Assembly (NCBI GenBank): GCA_965227535.1 | Contig: OZ245761.1 | Coordinates: 4,278,001-4,342,000 of the forward strand | Direction: 5' to 3' | DNA from: SZUA-430 sp965227535 | GTDB taxonomy: Bacteria > Pseudomonadota > Alphaproteobacteria > Micropepsales > Micropepsaceae | DNA: 64,000 nucleotides | Shown: positions 52,532 to 61,594 of the stretch, piece after piece | How the letters are laid out: each line of letters begins with the position of its first letter | Position numbering within the stretch: the first letter of the stretch is position 1 | The notes under the pieces: generated by a model | Databases searched by the model: none | Told to the model about the DNA's origin: nothing | Seen by the model: only the letters and a program-made list of their open reading frames with translations | Program-made: the position numbers and the translations under genes

Positions 52532-55486
52532 CTACTTCCGGAATTTGAGCGCCGCGAGCGCCGCGAAAGGCGAATCCGGATCGACGACGAACGGCTTCTC
52601 CGGCCGCCGCTGAGGCCGCGGCTTGCTATCACCCTCGCCGCCCTTGCGATGATCCTTACGCTTTTGCTCATGCCGTGGCGGCTGCTGTTGCGACTCGGCT
52701 GGCTTCGCGGCCACGACCTCGGTGGCAGGCGCACCATAAGGTGCAGCCGTGATCGCAGAGGCGCGCTTCGACCGGTGATGCTGCTGCGGCTGTTGCTGAG
52801 GCCGAGGCTTCGACGGGCGGCGCTCTTCGCGCCGCTGCCGCGTCTGCCATTGCACGACTTCGGCCCCAGCCTCGTTCGTCGTCTTGCGCTCACGGAAGCC
52901 CAATGAGCGCAGCACCTGCGTCAAATCCTCTTCGCCACAGCCCAGCACCGACATCATGTCTGGCGTCACCACGAACGCCTCGGGCATCTGCCCGCTCTGC
53001 CCCTTGCCGCGAATGATCTCGCCAAGCCGCTCGAGCATGTCGATGCGCACCGCGCGCGGTCCGCAAACGCGGAAGCCAGCGGCTTCATAGAACCCGGCCG
53101 CAACCGTCGTATCGGTGGGCGATGACGTCAGCCCCGCCGCCGGCGGCGGTGGAATATCGGTCAGCCCCTGATGCACCGCCCACAGCAGAGCTTTCAACTT
53201 CGCCGCCGCAGGCTTCACCAACGCCGGCAAGAAAATCGAAAACGCCCCGAAGCGAACGCCAAGCCGGCGCAACGGCGCTCGATCGGCCTGCTGGATCGCA
53301 CGCAACTCGCGCGTCACCGCCTGCCGCGAAACCGATCCAAGATTTTCGTAAAGCTGGAACGCCAACCCGCGCGCGACGCCCTGCAGCGGCGAAGCAAACA
53401 ACGGCACATCCGCCGCCGGCACTTCTTCTGCAGGCGTAGCGCTCGTCTCCGGCACGTCGGCGGCATCAGCCTGCTCGGCGGCCTCTGACGTCTCTTCTGC
53501 CGTCGCCTCTTCAGTCGGCGCAGCTTCGGCTTCCGTGGAAGCTGGCGCTTCGTCCGCCGCAGCCGGAGCAGGGGCAGGCGTCGGCGCAGCCACTTCGGCC
53601 TTCGGCAATTCCTTGTTCAACTCGACTTGCACCGCAAGCAACGGCGCGAGGGTCTTCACGATATGATGCGTGACCCATTCCTCAAGCCGGTCGCTCGCCC
53701 GCTCGCGCGCCGCCGTCGAGAGTAAATCGTCGGCCAAAAGTTCGACGCGCGGATGCAGCGCATCGTGCCCCTTCTTCAACTGCGCAACGATCCCGCCGTT
53801 CCACCACAAGCGTCCATGCTCGGAGAGCGTGATCGCGGCCTCCGGCGCATTGGTCAGCGCATGCGCCCGCGAAGCGATCTCGCCCGCGAGGCCTTTGAGC
53901 GCCGCCGCGCGCAACGCACGCCCATGGATGCCCACCGCACGTGGATCGGCGACGAACGAGAAGCCTTGTAAGCGGCCTACATATTCATTCTCGACCAGCA
54001 CTTCGCCTTCGTCGTTGACGGTCGCGGCGAACTCTTCGTCGTCGCGCAAGGCGCGCATCAACACACTCGTGCGCCGGTCCACGAAGCGCTGCGTCAGCTT
54101 TTCATGCAGCGCATCCGACAAACGATCCTCGACCGCCCGCGTCCGCTCCTGCCACGCCGCCGCATCGCTCAGCCATTCCGAACGGTTCGCGACATAGGTC
54201 CACGTGCGGATATGCGCGATACGCTGCGAGATCGCATCGATGTCGCCCTCGACATTGTCCAGCCGCGACACGTGCCCGTTCATCCAATCGTCGGGCAGCA
54301 CGCCTTCATGGCTCATCAGATGCTCGAAGATATTGCCGATCAAACGCGCATGTTCTTCGACCGCAATCTTGCGGAAGTCGGGAATCTGACACACCTGCCA
54401 AAGCTGCTTCACGCCGGCAGGCCCCTGCGCCTTCGCCTGCACGTTCTCTTCGCCACTCAAGATGCGCAGCACCAGCTGATCGTCGGCCGCCCGCGCGCGC
54501 GACAAACCGCGCGTCGGCGGCAACGCGTCGAGACTGCGATCGAGCGCGGCGATGCTTCCGAAATCGAGATCCGGATTGCGCCACTGCGCGACGCGCACCG
54601 GGTCAAAGCGATGGTTCTCGATCGCCTCGACCGTTTCTTGATCCAGCGGCTCCGCATCGGCGGTGACGCCGAACGTGCCATCGTTCATATGCCGTCCCGC
54701 ACGGCCCGCAATCTGCGCCAACTCGTTCGCGCGCAAAGGCCTGCGCACCGCGCCGTCGAATTTCTCCGTCGCAGCGAACGCCACATGGTCGATGTCCATG
54801 TTGAGACCCATGCCGATCGCATCGGTCGCCACCAGAAAGTCGACGTCGCCCGATTGATAGAGCGCGACCTGCGCGTTGCGTGTGCGCGGAGACAACGCGC
54901 CCATAACCACGGCGGCGCCACCGCGCTGACGCCGCACAAGCTCGGCGATCGAATAAACCGCATCCGACGAGAACGCGACGATCGCCGACCGCCGCGGCAG
55001 GCGCGTCAACTTACGCGCGCCAGTATAGGCGATATCCGAAAACCGCGGCCGCCCGATAAACTGCACGCCCGGCACCAGCTTCTGGATCAACGGCCGCATG
55101 GTGTCTGAGCCGAGGAAGATCGTCTCCGACCGCCCGCGCGCATGCAGCAGCCGGTCGGTGAACACGTGTCCCCGCTCAGGATCGGCCGCGAGCTGGATCT
55201 CGTCGATCGCCAAGAACTCCGCGCCGATATCGACCGGCATGGACTCGACCGTCGCCACCCAATGCGTGGGCGCCTTCGGGATGATCTTCTCTTCGCCGGT
55301 GATCAGCGCGACGGCGTGCGCGCCTTTCGCGGCGACCACCTTCTCGTAGACCTCGCGCGCGAGCAGACGCAGCGGCAGGCCGATCATCCCGCTCTGGTGC
55401 GCCAACATGCGTTCGATGGCGTAGTGCGTTTTGCCCGTATTCGTCGGGCCGAGAACGGCGGTGACCCGGCCGTAGGGAGTTGTCAT
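52532..55486 (-). CDS. SUV3-like ATP-dependent helicase
   Basis: 984 residues. Two RecA-like domains with Walker A GPTNTGKTHYAIERM (residues 12-26), the DEIQ box (AIDEIQLAAD, about 95), ATDAIGMGLNMDIDHV and the arginine finger motif IAGRAGRHMNDGTFG (about 262). This is the Suv3 group of RNA/DNA helicases. Residues 590-650 are an Ala/Glu/Thr-rich acidic spacer and the last 90 residues are Gln/Arg/Lys/His-rich (PRPQQQPQQHHRSKR), probably nucleic-acid binding. ATG 55486 is preferred. It sits in the common order helicase, S4 protein, ferredoxin, CarD. Confidence 0.92.
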   Translation of the reverse strand: MTTPYGRVTAVLGPTNTGKTHYAIERMLAHQSGMIGLPLRLLAREVYEKVVAAKGAHAVALITGEEKIIPKAPTHWVATVESMPVDIGAEFLAIDEIQLAADPERGHVFTDRLLHARGRSETIFLGSDTMRPLIQKLVPGVQFIGRPRFSDIAYTGARKLTRLPRRSAIVAFSSDAVYSIAELVRRQRGGAAVVMGALSPRTRNAQVALYQSGDVDFLVATDAIGMGLNMDIDHVAFAATEKFDGAVRRPLRANELAQIAGRAGRHMNDGTFGVTADAEPLDQETVEAIENHRFDPVRVAQWRNPDLDFGSIAALDRSLDALPPTRGLSRARAADDQLVLRILSGEENVQAKAQGPAGVKQLWQVCQIPDFRKIAVEEHARLIGNIFEHLMSHEGVLPDDWMNGHVSRLDNVEGDIDAISQRIAHIRTWTYVANRSEWLSDAAAWQERTRAVEDRLSDALHEKLTQRFVDRRTSVLMRALRDDEEFAATVNDEGEVLVENEYVGRLQGFSFVADPRAVGIHGRALRAAALKGLAGEIASRAHALTNAPEAAITLSEHGRLWWNGGIVAQLKKGHDALHPRVELLADDLLSTAARERASDRLEEWVTHHIVKTLAPLLAVQVELNKELPKAEVAAPTPAPAPAAADEAPASTEAEAAPTEEATAEETSEAAEQADAADVPETSATPAEEVPAADVPLFASPLQGVARGLAFQLYENLGSVSRQAVTRELRAIQQADRAPLRRLGVRFGAFSIFLPALVKPAAAKLKALLWAVHQGLTDIPPPPAAGLTSSPTDTTVAAGFYEAAGFRVCGPRAVRIDMLERLGEIIRGKGQSGQMPEAFVVTPDMMSVLGCGEEDLTQVLRSLGFRERKTTNEAGAEVVQWQTRQRREERRPSKPRPQQQPQQHHRSKRASAITAAPYGAPATEVVAAKPAESQQQPPRHEQKRKDHRKGGEGDSKPRPQRRPEKPFVVDPDSPFAALAALKFRK

Positions 55487-56093
55487 TGATATGGTTTCCG
55501 AGAGAGCGGCCAAACCTCTTGCCTGCGGCCCGACGCGTTTGCAAGCACCGCGGCGCGCCGTCCCCAGGGGGTTGTGGAAATCTTGTGCCGGATTTGGACC
55601 ACAAACGGAACGGACCATGTCCGAATCACTGACTCGAACACCTTCGGTCTTTGTTCACGCACAATCTATAGCGGTATCAAATGCTTAGGTGCATATGATG
55701 ATCGTCAATCTCAATTGTGTCGCCAATCCGTTATAACACCGTCGCACAACTCGTCCGTGTACGGAGCGATAAGCCGGTGCGAAGGATTCGCATACGCGAA
55801 AACTCCGTGCCCGGAATGAAATGATCCGCACGCGGATTATCAGTTGACGGAAAATCAGTCCCTGTGGAAAACCTGGGGAGCTGACCGAAACAGAGTTAGA
55901 ACAAATACGGTTCAAAGGATCGACGAGCCCAAAGTTCTATTTCGTTCACCCCCTAGACCTAGGGCTGCGACAGTGTTCCGGACGCAAGCAACCCTAGCGT
56001 CCACGACATTCATTCGCGGTGGGTTTGACCCACTTCGGCTTTGGCCGAATACTCCGCGCCAATCCCGCAAATGCGAACTCCCCGGACCAACCC
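55487..56093. other. Intergenic region before methylmalonyl-CoA mutase
   Basis: 607 bp between divergent genes without a supported gene. It contains a short dyad CCCTAG-AC-CTAGGG at 55951-55964. The A/T content is higher around 55650-55930. It probably carries the two divergent promoters. Confidence 0.5.
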
Positions 56094-58244
56094 ATGAGTG
56101 AATTCCCCAAGGCGTCCCTGACCGACTGGCAAAAGGCGGCTTCAGCCGACCTCAAAGGGAAACCCGCGGATTCCCTCACCTGGGCGTCGCCCGAGGGAAT
56201 CCCGATCAAACCGCTCTACACCGCCGCCGACCTCGAAAAGCTTGAGGTCCAGAACTCGATGCCGGGCCTCGCCCCCTACACGCGCGGCGTCCGCGCGACA
56301 ATGTACGCCGGCCGCCCCTGGACCATCCGCCAATACGCGGGCTTCTCGACGGCGGAAGAATCGAACGCCTTCTACCGCAAGAATCTGGCGGCCGGCCAAA
56401 TGGGCCTCTCGATCGCCTTCGATCTGGCGACCCACCGCGGCTACGACAGCGACCACCCGCGCGTGGTCGGCGACGTCGGCAAGGCTGGCGTCGCCATCGA
56501 CAGCGTCGAGGACATGAAAATCCTCTTCGACGGCATCCCGCTCGACAAGATGTCGGTGTCGATGACCATGAACGGCGCCGTCATTCCGATCATGGCGAAT
56601 TACATCGTCGCCGCGGAAGAGCAGGGCGTCAGCGTCGGCCAACTCTCGGGCACGATTCAAAACGACATCCTCAAAGAATTCATGGTGCGCAACACTTACA
56701 TCTACCCGCCCGAACCATCGATGCGCATCATCGCCGACATCATCGCCTACACGGCTGAGAAGATGCCGAAGTTCAATTCGATCTCGATCTCCGGCTATCA
56801 CATGCAGGAAGCCGGTGCGACCGCGGTGCAGGAACTCGCCTTCACGCTCGCCGACGGCATTGCCTACGTGCAGGCCGCAAAGTCAAAGGGCCTCGACGTC
56901 GACGACTTCGCCCCGCGCCTATCGTTCTTCTTCGCCATCGGCATGAACTTCTTCATGGAGATCGCAAAACTCCGCGCCGCCCGCATGATGTGGGCGAAGA
57001 TCATGAAAGACCTCGGCGCGAAGAAGTCGGAGTCGCTGATGCTCCGCACACACTGCCAAACCTCGGGCGTCTCCCTCACCGAACAAGACCCGTACAACAA
57101 CGTCGTGCGCACCGCGTATGAGGCGATGGCCGCCGTCCTCGGCGGCACGCAATCGCTGCACACGAACTCCTTCGACGAAGCGATCGCGCTGCCGACGGAA
57201 TTTTCCGCCCGCATCGCACGCAACACACAGCTCATCCTCCAAAACGAAACCAAGATCACCCACGTCGTCGATCCGCTCGGCGGCTCCTACTACGTCGAGT
57301 CCCTCACGCACGCGCTGGCCAGCCACGCGCAAACGTTGATCGACGAAGTCGAAGCGATGGGCGGCATGACCAAGGCCGTCGCGACCGGCTGGCCGAAGCT
57401 CAAGATCGAAGAAGCCGCCGCTCGCCGCCAGGCCGCCGTCGACCGCGGCCAAGAAGTGATCGTCGGCGTCAACAAATTCCGCCTCGAAACCGAAGCCGAC
57501 CTCGACGTCCGCGACATCGACAACGACAAAGTCCGCGCCCAACAAGTCTCACGCCTACAACGTATCAAAGGCACGCGCGACCAAAAGAAACTCGACGCGA
57601 CGTTGGCCGCCCTCACCGAAGGCGCGCGCGGCGACGCAAACCTCTTGGCGCTCGCCGTCGAGGCCGCCCGCGCCCGCGCGACGGTCGGCGAAATCTCCGA
57701 CGCGATGGAAAAGGTTTTCAAGCGTCACCAAGCCGAAACGAGGTCGATCAGCGGCGTCTACGGCGCGGCTTATGAAGGCGACGCGGGCTTCGCCAAAATC
57801 CGCGACGAAGTCGAAGCCTTCGCCAAAGACGAAGGCCGCCGCCCGCGCATGCTGGTCGCCAAGATGGGCCAAGACGGCCACGACCGCGGCGCCAAAGTCA
57901 TCGCCACCGCCTTCGCCGACCTAGGCTTCGACGTCGACGTCGGCCCGCTCTTCCAAACCCCGGCCGAAGTCGCGAAGGACGCCATCGACAGCGACGTCCA
58001 CGTCATCGGCATCTCGAGCCAAGCCGCAGGCCACAAAACCCTCATCCCCGAACTCAGCGCCGAACTGAAGAAGCAAGGCGCCGAAGACATCCTGGTCGTC
58101 GTAGGCGGCGTCATCCCCGCCCAAGACTACGACATGCTGAAAAAAGCCGGCGCCGCCGCCATCTTCGGCCCCGGCACCAACATCCCCAAAGCCGCCAGCG
58201 AAGTCCTAAAACTCATCCGCGCCCGGGCGAAGCAGGTCGCCTAA
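56094..58244 (+). CDS. scpA: Methylmalonyl-CoA mutase
   Basis: 716 residues, single-chain type. It interconverts methylmalonyl-CoA and succinyl-CoA with adenosylcobalamin. N-terminal segment ASPEGIPIKPLYTAADLE, TIM-barrel segments TRGVRATMYAGRPWTIRQYA, GVAIDSVEDMKILFDGIPLD, VSMTMNGAVIPIMANYIVA and HCQTSGVSLTEQDPYNN are typical. The cobalamin domain has KMGQDGHDRGAKVIATAF (DxHxxG, about residue 592), VHVIGISSQAAGHKTLIPEL and VVVGGVIPAQDYD. It supports propionate, odd-chain fatty acid and branched amino acid breakdown. Which partner genes exist elsewhere is unknown. Confidence 0.96.
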   Translation: MSEFPKASLTDWQKAASADLKGKPADSLTWASPEGIPIKPLYTAADLEKLEVQNSMPGLAPYTRGVRATMYAGRPWTIRQYAGFSTAEESNAFYRKNLAAGQMGLSIAFDLATHRGYDSDHPRVVGDVGKAGVAIDSVEDMKILFDGIPLDKMSVSMTMNGAVIPIMANYIVAAEEQGVSVGQLSGTIQNDILKEFMVRNTYIYPPEPSMRIIADIIAYTAEKMPKFNSISISGYHMQEAGATAVQELAFTLADGIAYVQAAKSKGLDVDDFAPRLSFFFAIGMNFFMEIAKLRAARMMWAKIMKDLGAKKSESLMLRTHCQTSGVSLTEQDPYNNVVRTAYEAMAAVLGGTQSLHTNSFDEAIALPTEFSARIARNTQLILQNETKITHVVDPLGGSYYVESLTHALASHAQTLIDEVEAMGGMTKAVATGWPKLKIEEAAARRQAAVDRGQEVIVGVNKFRLETEADLDVRDIDNDKVRAQQVSRLQRIKGTRDQKKLDATLAALTEGARGDANLLALAVEAARARATVGEISDAMEKVFKRHQAETRSISGVYGAAYEGDAGFAKIRDEVEAFAKDEGRRPRMLVAKMGQDGHDRGAKVIATAFADLGFDVDVGPLFQTPAEVAKDAIDSDVHVIGISSQAAGHKTLIPELSAELKKQGAEDILVVVGGVIPAQDYDMLKKAGAAAIFGPGTNIPKAASEVLKLIRARAKQVA

Positions 58245-58245
58245 C

Positions 58246-59103
58246 TCAGCCGCGGAACGATCGCCGCATCAAAAGCTGATGCAGCGGCTGCCGCGTCCAG
58301 CCGGCGTCGGCAAACGCGCGCGCCGGGCCGCTCGCGCGCTGAATCTGTGGCGCGCGAAGCGTATGCGCCGGATAGCGATGACGCCACGCCGCGACCAAAC
58401 GCAGAGCATCGCGCTGCGCGCTATCGCGATCGATCAAGCTTTGAACCGTTAGCGTGGCCCCGTCGACGACCTGAAACACCAATTGCGCTGAACCCAAACG
58501 CCAAGCACGTAAGGGAACGACGGCCGCACGGATGGCCTCGCCACCGGTCTGCCAAGGCATATACGAGCTGTCCTCGCAATCGACCGCGCACGCCCACGTG
58601 GCGGCGCCTTCGGTTGAAACCTCGATCACGTCCGCGCCTCGCGCGAAGCCCTCCGACGGCGCAGCAACGAAGCCCGGCATCTCATCGACCGCCTCAAACC
58701 CGCGCGACCGATAGAGCCGCACCGCGCGTTCATTCTGCGCGAAAGCCTCAAGCTCGATCCAGCGATCGCCTCGCGCCTGGCTCGCGGCAATCGCGTCATC
58801 CAGCAACTGAGCCGCCGCGCCGCTCCCGCGTTCGGTCGGCCGCGCACCCATGACGGCGATGCGCGTGCGTTGCAGAGGCCGCGGCGTGATCGTCGCGAAA
58901 GCGACAACAACGTCGCCGCGGCACGCGACCGAGCTCATCGCGACGTCGATGCCCTGCCGCCGCACGAACGCGCGCCATCCGTCCGAGTCCAACGTCGGGA
59001 ACTTCAACAGATAATCCGAAAAGGCCGCATTGAACGCGTCGCACAGCGCAGCGGCGGGCACACGCGCCGCATTCACGATGGCGAAGGACGTCCCGTCGCT
59101 CAA
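58246..59103 (-). CDS. GNAT-family N-acetyltransferase
   Basis: 285 residues. A GNAT fold in the first half: FNAAFSDYLLKFPTLDSDGW (start helix), RIAVMGARPTERGSGAAAQLLDDAI (acetyl-CoA loop, R/Q-x-x-G-x-G/A) and ERAVRLYRSRGFEAVDEMPGF. The second half is not a typical GNAT and may be another domain. The acceptor substrate is unknown. It is convergent with methylmalonyl-CoA mutase, one base from its stop. Confidence 0.82.
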   Translation of the reverse strand: MSDGTSFAIVNAARVPAAALCDAFNAAFSDYLLKFPTLDSDGWRAFVRRQGIDVAMSSVACRGDVVVAFATITPRPLQRTRIAVMGARPTERGSGAAAQLLDDAIAASQARGDRWIELEAFAQNERAVRLYRSRGFEAVDEMPGFVAAPSEGFARGADVIEVSTEGAATWACAVDCEDSSYMPWQTGGEAIRAAVVPLRAWRLGSAQLVFQVVDGATLTVQSLIDRDSAQRDALRLVAAWRHRYPAHTLRAPQIQRASGPARAFADAGWTRQPLHQLLMRRSFRG

Positions 59104-59104
59104 G

Positions 59105-59491
59105 CTATTTCGAGATTTCGACCGTCATCGTGTTCGTCTTCGCACGAATGACGATCTGCCGCGTCGTCGCCAAATCGAGATCGAGCGTCACGCGCGTCTG
59201 AATCGGCGTCAGCACCTGCGCCGAAACCTCCGGCCGGCAAGCGACAAAGTCGACATTGACCGTCCCGTTCGCGCCAGGCCCTGTGACGACTAGCGTCGGG
59301 TTCGTCCACCCCGCGCTCTCGGCGACGCCGAACGCATCAATCAACACAGCGCCCGGTTCAGCCGAAATCCGTGCCGAGTCGATTTGATAAAGAATCTGCC
59401 GGTCGCACGCCGCCTTCGGCGCCGCCGTGGCGTTCGCAGCCGCCCCAATCGCGCCCGCAGCAAGCAGAATCGCAAAACCTGATCTAATCAC
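59105..59491 (-). CDS. Small secreted protein of unknown function
   Basis: 128 residues with a signal peptide (GFAILLAAGAIGAAANATA) and a beta-rich mature part (RQILYQIDSARISAEPGAVL and TLDLDLATTRQIVIRA) with two Cys (AACDRQ and FVACRP), perhaps a disulfide. No family is recognised. GTG 59491 is chosen because it overlaps the stop of the upstream lipoprotein gene (GTGA) and has GGAGG at proper distance; the GTG at 59497 is too close to it. Confidence 0.7.
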   Translation of the reverse strand: MIRSGFAILLAAGAIGAAANATAAPKAACDRQILYQIDSARISAEPGAVLIDAFGVAESAGWTNPTLVVTGPGANGTVNVDFVACRPEVSAQVLTPIQTRVTLDLDLATTRQIVIRAKTNTMTVEISK

Positions 59492-60018
59492 GAACACCCC
59501 TCCACATATTGCACCTGGGGCTCGACGCCCGCGCGATAGTTCAGAACCTTCGCACCATCCGTCTCGAACACCAACTGGACCTTCCCGTCGCCGCCTTTGA
59601 CGACCAGATAGTGCCCCTCGGGTCCCGTGTATTTGTGCGGCTGCACTTCGACGCGGCCCTTGTAGAGCTCAAGCACTTGCGGCTCACCATCGCCGATCTT
59701 CGCGCCGGTGTCGGTTGCCTGGTCCGATCCGGGCGGAACGTCCAAGCGCACGACAACGCCGTCGGCCGTCATGAACGCGAGGTTCGGCAACGCGCCATCC
59801 GCCTTGTAATAGCGGCAGGCCTCTTCCTTGCTGGCGCCTTCGACGAGCGGCACCAGCTTGTGCCCAAGCGCGGCTTCCGCCTCGGCGATCTTCATCCCGA
59901 ATCGCATCTTGCCGAACCCGTCGCCCGTCACCGCGGGCGACCCGCTTTGGGAACCGCACGCGGCCAATCCAGCCACGCACAGCGCGGCGAGGGAGAAATT
60001 CCTGAGAAATACCGTCAT
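59488..60018 (-). CDS. Lipoprotein of unknown function
   Basis: 176 residues. Lipobox LAALCVAGLAACGS predicts a lipid-anchored Cys at about residue 21. The mature part repeats short strands (GFGKMRFGMKIAEAEAALG, VVVRLDVPPGS, GHYLVVKGGDGKVQLVF); MRFGM-x3-EAEAALG is the style of periplasmic lectin-inhibitor-like or DUF proteins but I cannot name one. ATG 60018 is preferred. It is coupled to the small secreted gene downstream. Confidence 0.72.
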   Translation of the reverse strand: MTVFLRNFSLAALCVAGLAACGSQSGSPAVTGDGFGKMRFGMKIAEAEAALGHKLVPLVEGASKEEACRYYKADGALPNLAFMTADGVVVRLDVPPGSDQATDTGAKIGDGEPQVLELYKGRVEVQPHKYTGPEGHYLVVKGGDGKVQLVFETDGAKVLNYRAGVEPQVQYVEGCS

Positions 60019-60130
60019 TTGCTGAGTTATCCACACTGACCGAAGTCACAACAACACGGGATATAGCGCAAAAGTAAGGCGGCGGCTGCCGGGCCCCGGG
60101 TAGAATCCGAATCGGTAGGAGATTCGCAAA

Positions 60131-61594
60131 ATGGATTGGATTTCGCTCCTCGTGGCGTTTGCCGCGGCGCTCGCGCTGCTGATCGGTGTCGTCCACTTCG
60201 TGATCTGGCTGACCGACGTCGTCGGCGCAAAAGGCTTCCTCGGCAAAGACATCGGCGAACGCCTCGCGCGCATCGCTGAGGTCGCGGAGCGAACCGAACG
60301 CACCGTGCGCGACGAACAGCAACTCATGCGCAAGGAATCCGACGAGCGCGGCCGCGCGCTGCGCAAAGAGGTCGGCGACGGCATCCTGCAATTCGGATCG
60401 TCCGTGCAAACACAGCTGTCCGACGGCCGCGTTGCGGTCGACAAGCGCATGGAAGAATCCGCCCGCACGCAAACCGAATTCGCCAACGCGCTCCGCGACG
60501 AAGTCCGCAAAACGATCGCGAGCTTCGGCGAAGGCCTGAAGACCGACGTCAAGACGCTGACCGACGCCAACGCCGCCAGCCAGGAAATGCTGCGCCAAGT
60601 CGTGACCGAGCGCCTCGACAAGATGCGCATGGACAACGAAGTCAAGCTCGAGGCGATGCGCGCGACCGTCGAAGAAAAATTGCAAGGTACGCTGGAAAAG
60701 CGCCTCGGCGAATCCTTCACCATGGTCTCCGAACGCTTGGAGATGGTGCACAAGGGCCTGGGCGAAATGCAGTCGCTCGCCATCGGCGTCGGCGACCTGA
60801 AGCGCGTGATGTCGAACGTGAAGGACCGCGGCGGCTGGGCCGAAGTCCAACTCGGCGCCATGCTCGAACAAGTCCTTGCGCGCGACCAATACGTGACCAA
60901 CGCGAAGGTCGAAATCGGCGCGACCGAAATGGTCGAATTCGCCGTACGCATGCCGGGCCAAGGCGAAGGCGTGGACGTGCTGCTCCCCATCGACGCCAAA
61001 TTCCCCAAGGAAACCTACGAGCGTCTCATGATGGCGTGGGAAGCCGGCGACGGCGAAGGCATGCGCACGGCCGCCGACGAGCTCGCCGGGGTCATCGAAG
61101 GCGAAGCCAAACGCATCTCGACCAAATACATCCGCCCGCCGTCCACGACCGACTTTGCGGTCATGTACGTGCCGACCGAGGGCCTCTTCGCCGAAGCGAT
61201 GCGCGCACCCGGCCTCGCACAGCGCATCCAACAACGCTACCGCGTCACCATCGCCGGCCCCTCGACGCTGCACGCGCTGCTCAACAGCCTGCAAATGGGC
61301 TTCCGCACCCTCGCCATCCAAAAACGCTCCAGCGAAGTCTGGCGCGTGCTGGGTGAAGCGAAAGCCGAATTCCAACGCTACGCCGAAGTCTGGGACAAGC
61401 TCGACAAGCAACTCCAGACCGCACAGAAGACGATCCAAGACGTCGGCATCCGCACCCGCGCCGTCGAACGCAAACTGCGCCAGGTCGAAGTCAGCGATCT
61501 ACCGGCAGGCGCCCAAGTCCACCTCGAACTCGCCTCGCCCATCGACGACGGCGACAGCGAACCCGTTCAACTCCCCGTCCGTCGTCTTCAGTAG
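60131..61594 (+). CDS. rmuC: RmuC-family protein
   Basis: 487 residues. An N-terminal membrane anchor (ISLLVAFAAALALLIGVVHFV) and a long coiled coil (residues 45-200) lead into the RmuC nuclease-like domain: RGGWAEVQLGAMLEQVLARDQY, LLPIDAKFPKETYERLMMA, KYIRPPSTTDFAVMYVPTEG and AGPSTLHALLNSLQMGFRTLA. RmuC limits inversions at short repeats and is thought to act on DNA at replication forks. AGGAG lies about 10 bp before the ATG. It abuts the convergent patatin-like gene. Confidence 0.94.
   Translation: MDWISLLVAFAAALALLIGVVHFVIWLTDVVGAKGFLGKDIGERLARIAEVAERTERTVRDEQQLMRKESDERGRALRKEVGDGILQFGSSVQTQLSDGRVAVDKRMEESARTQTEFANALRDEVRKTIASFGEGLKTDVKTLTDANAASQEMLRQVVTERLDKMRMDNEVKLEAMRATVEEKLQGTLEKRLGESFTMVSERLEMVHKGLGEMQSLAIGVGDLKRVMSNVKDRGGWAEVQLGAMLEQVLARDQYVTNAKVEIGATEMVEFAVRMPGQGEGVDVLLPIDAKFPKETYERLMMAWEAGDGEGMRTAADELAGVIEGEAKRISTKYIRPPSTTDFAVMYVPTEGLFAEAMRAPGLAQRIQQRYRVTIAGPSTLHALLNSLQMGFRTLAIQKRSSEVWRVLGEAKAEFQRYAEVWDKLDKQLQTAQKTIQDVGIRTRAVERKLRQVEVSDLPAGAQVHLELASPIDDGDSEPVQLPVRRLQ

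Noticed and set aside
52532..55486. Several long plus-strand frames opposite the helicase (for example 54104-55108)
   Set aside because: Composition is Arg/Ala-biased and no domain is visible. The helicase frame has all motifs, so these are shadows of strong third-position GC.
55951..55964. CCCTAG-AC-CTAGGG dyad as a fifth CsoR site
   Set aside because: It lacks the ATA/TAT flanks and the C4/G4 arms of the four cop sites and lies before an unrelated gene.
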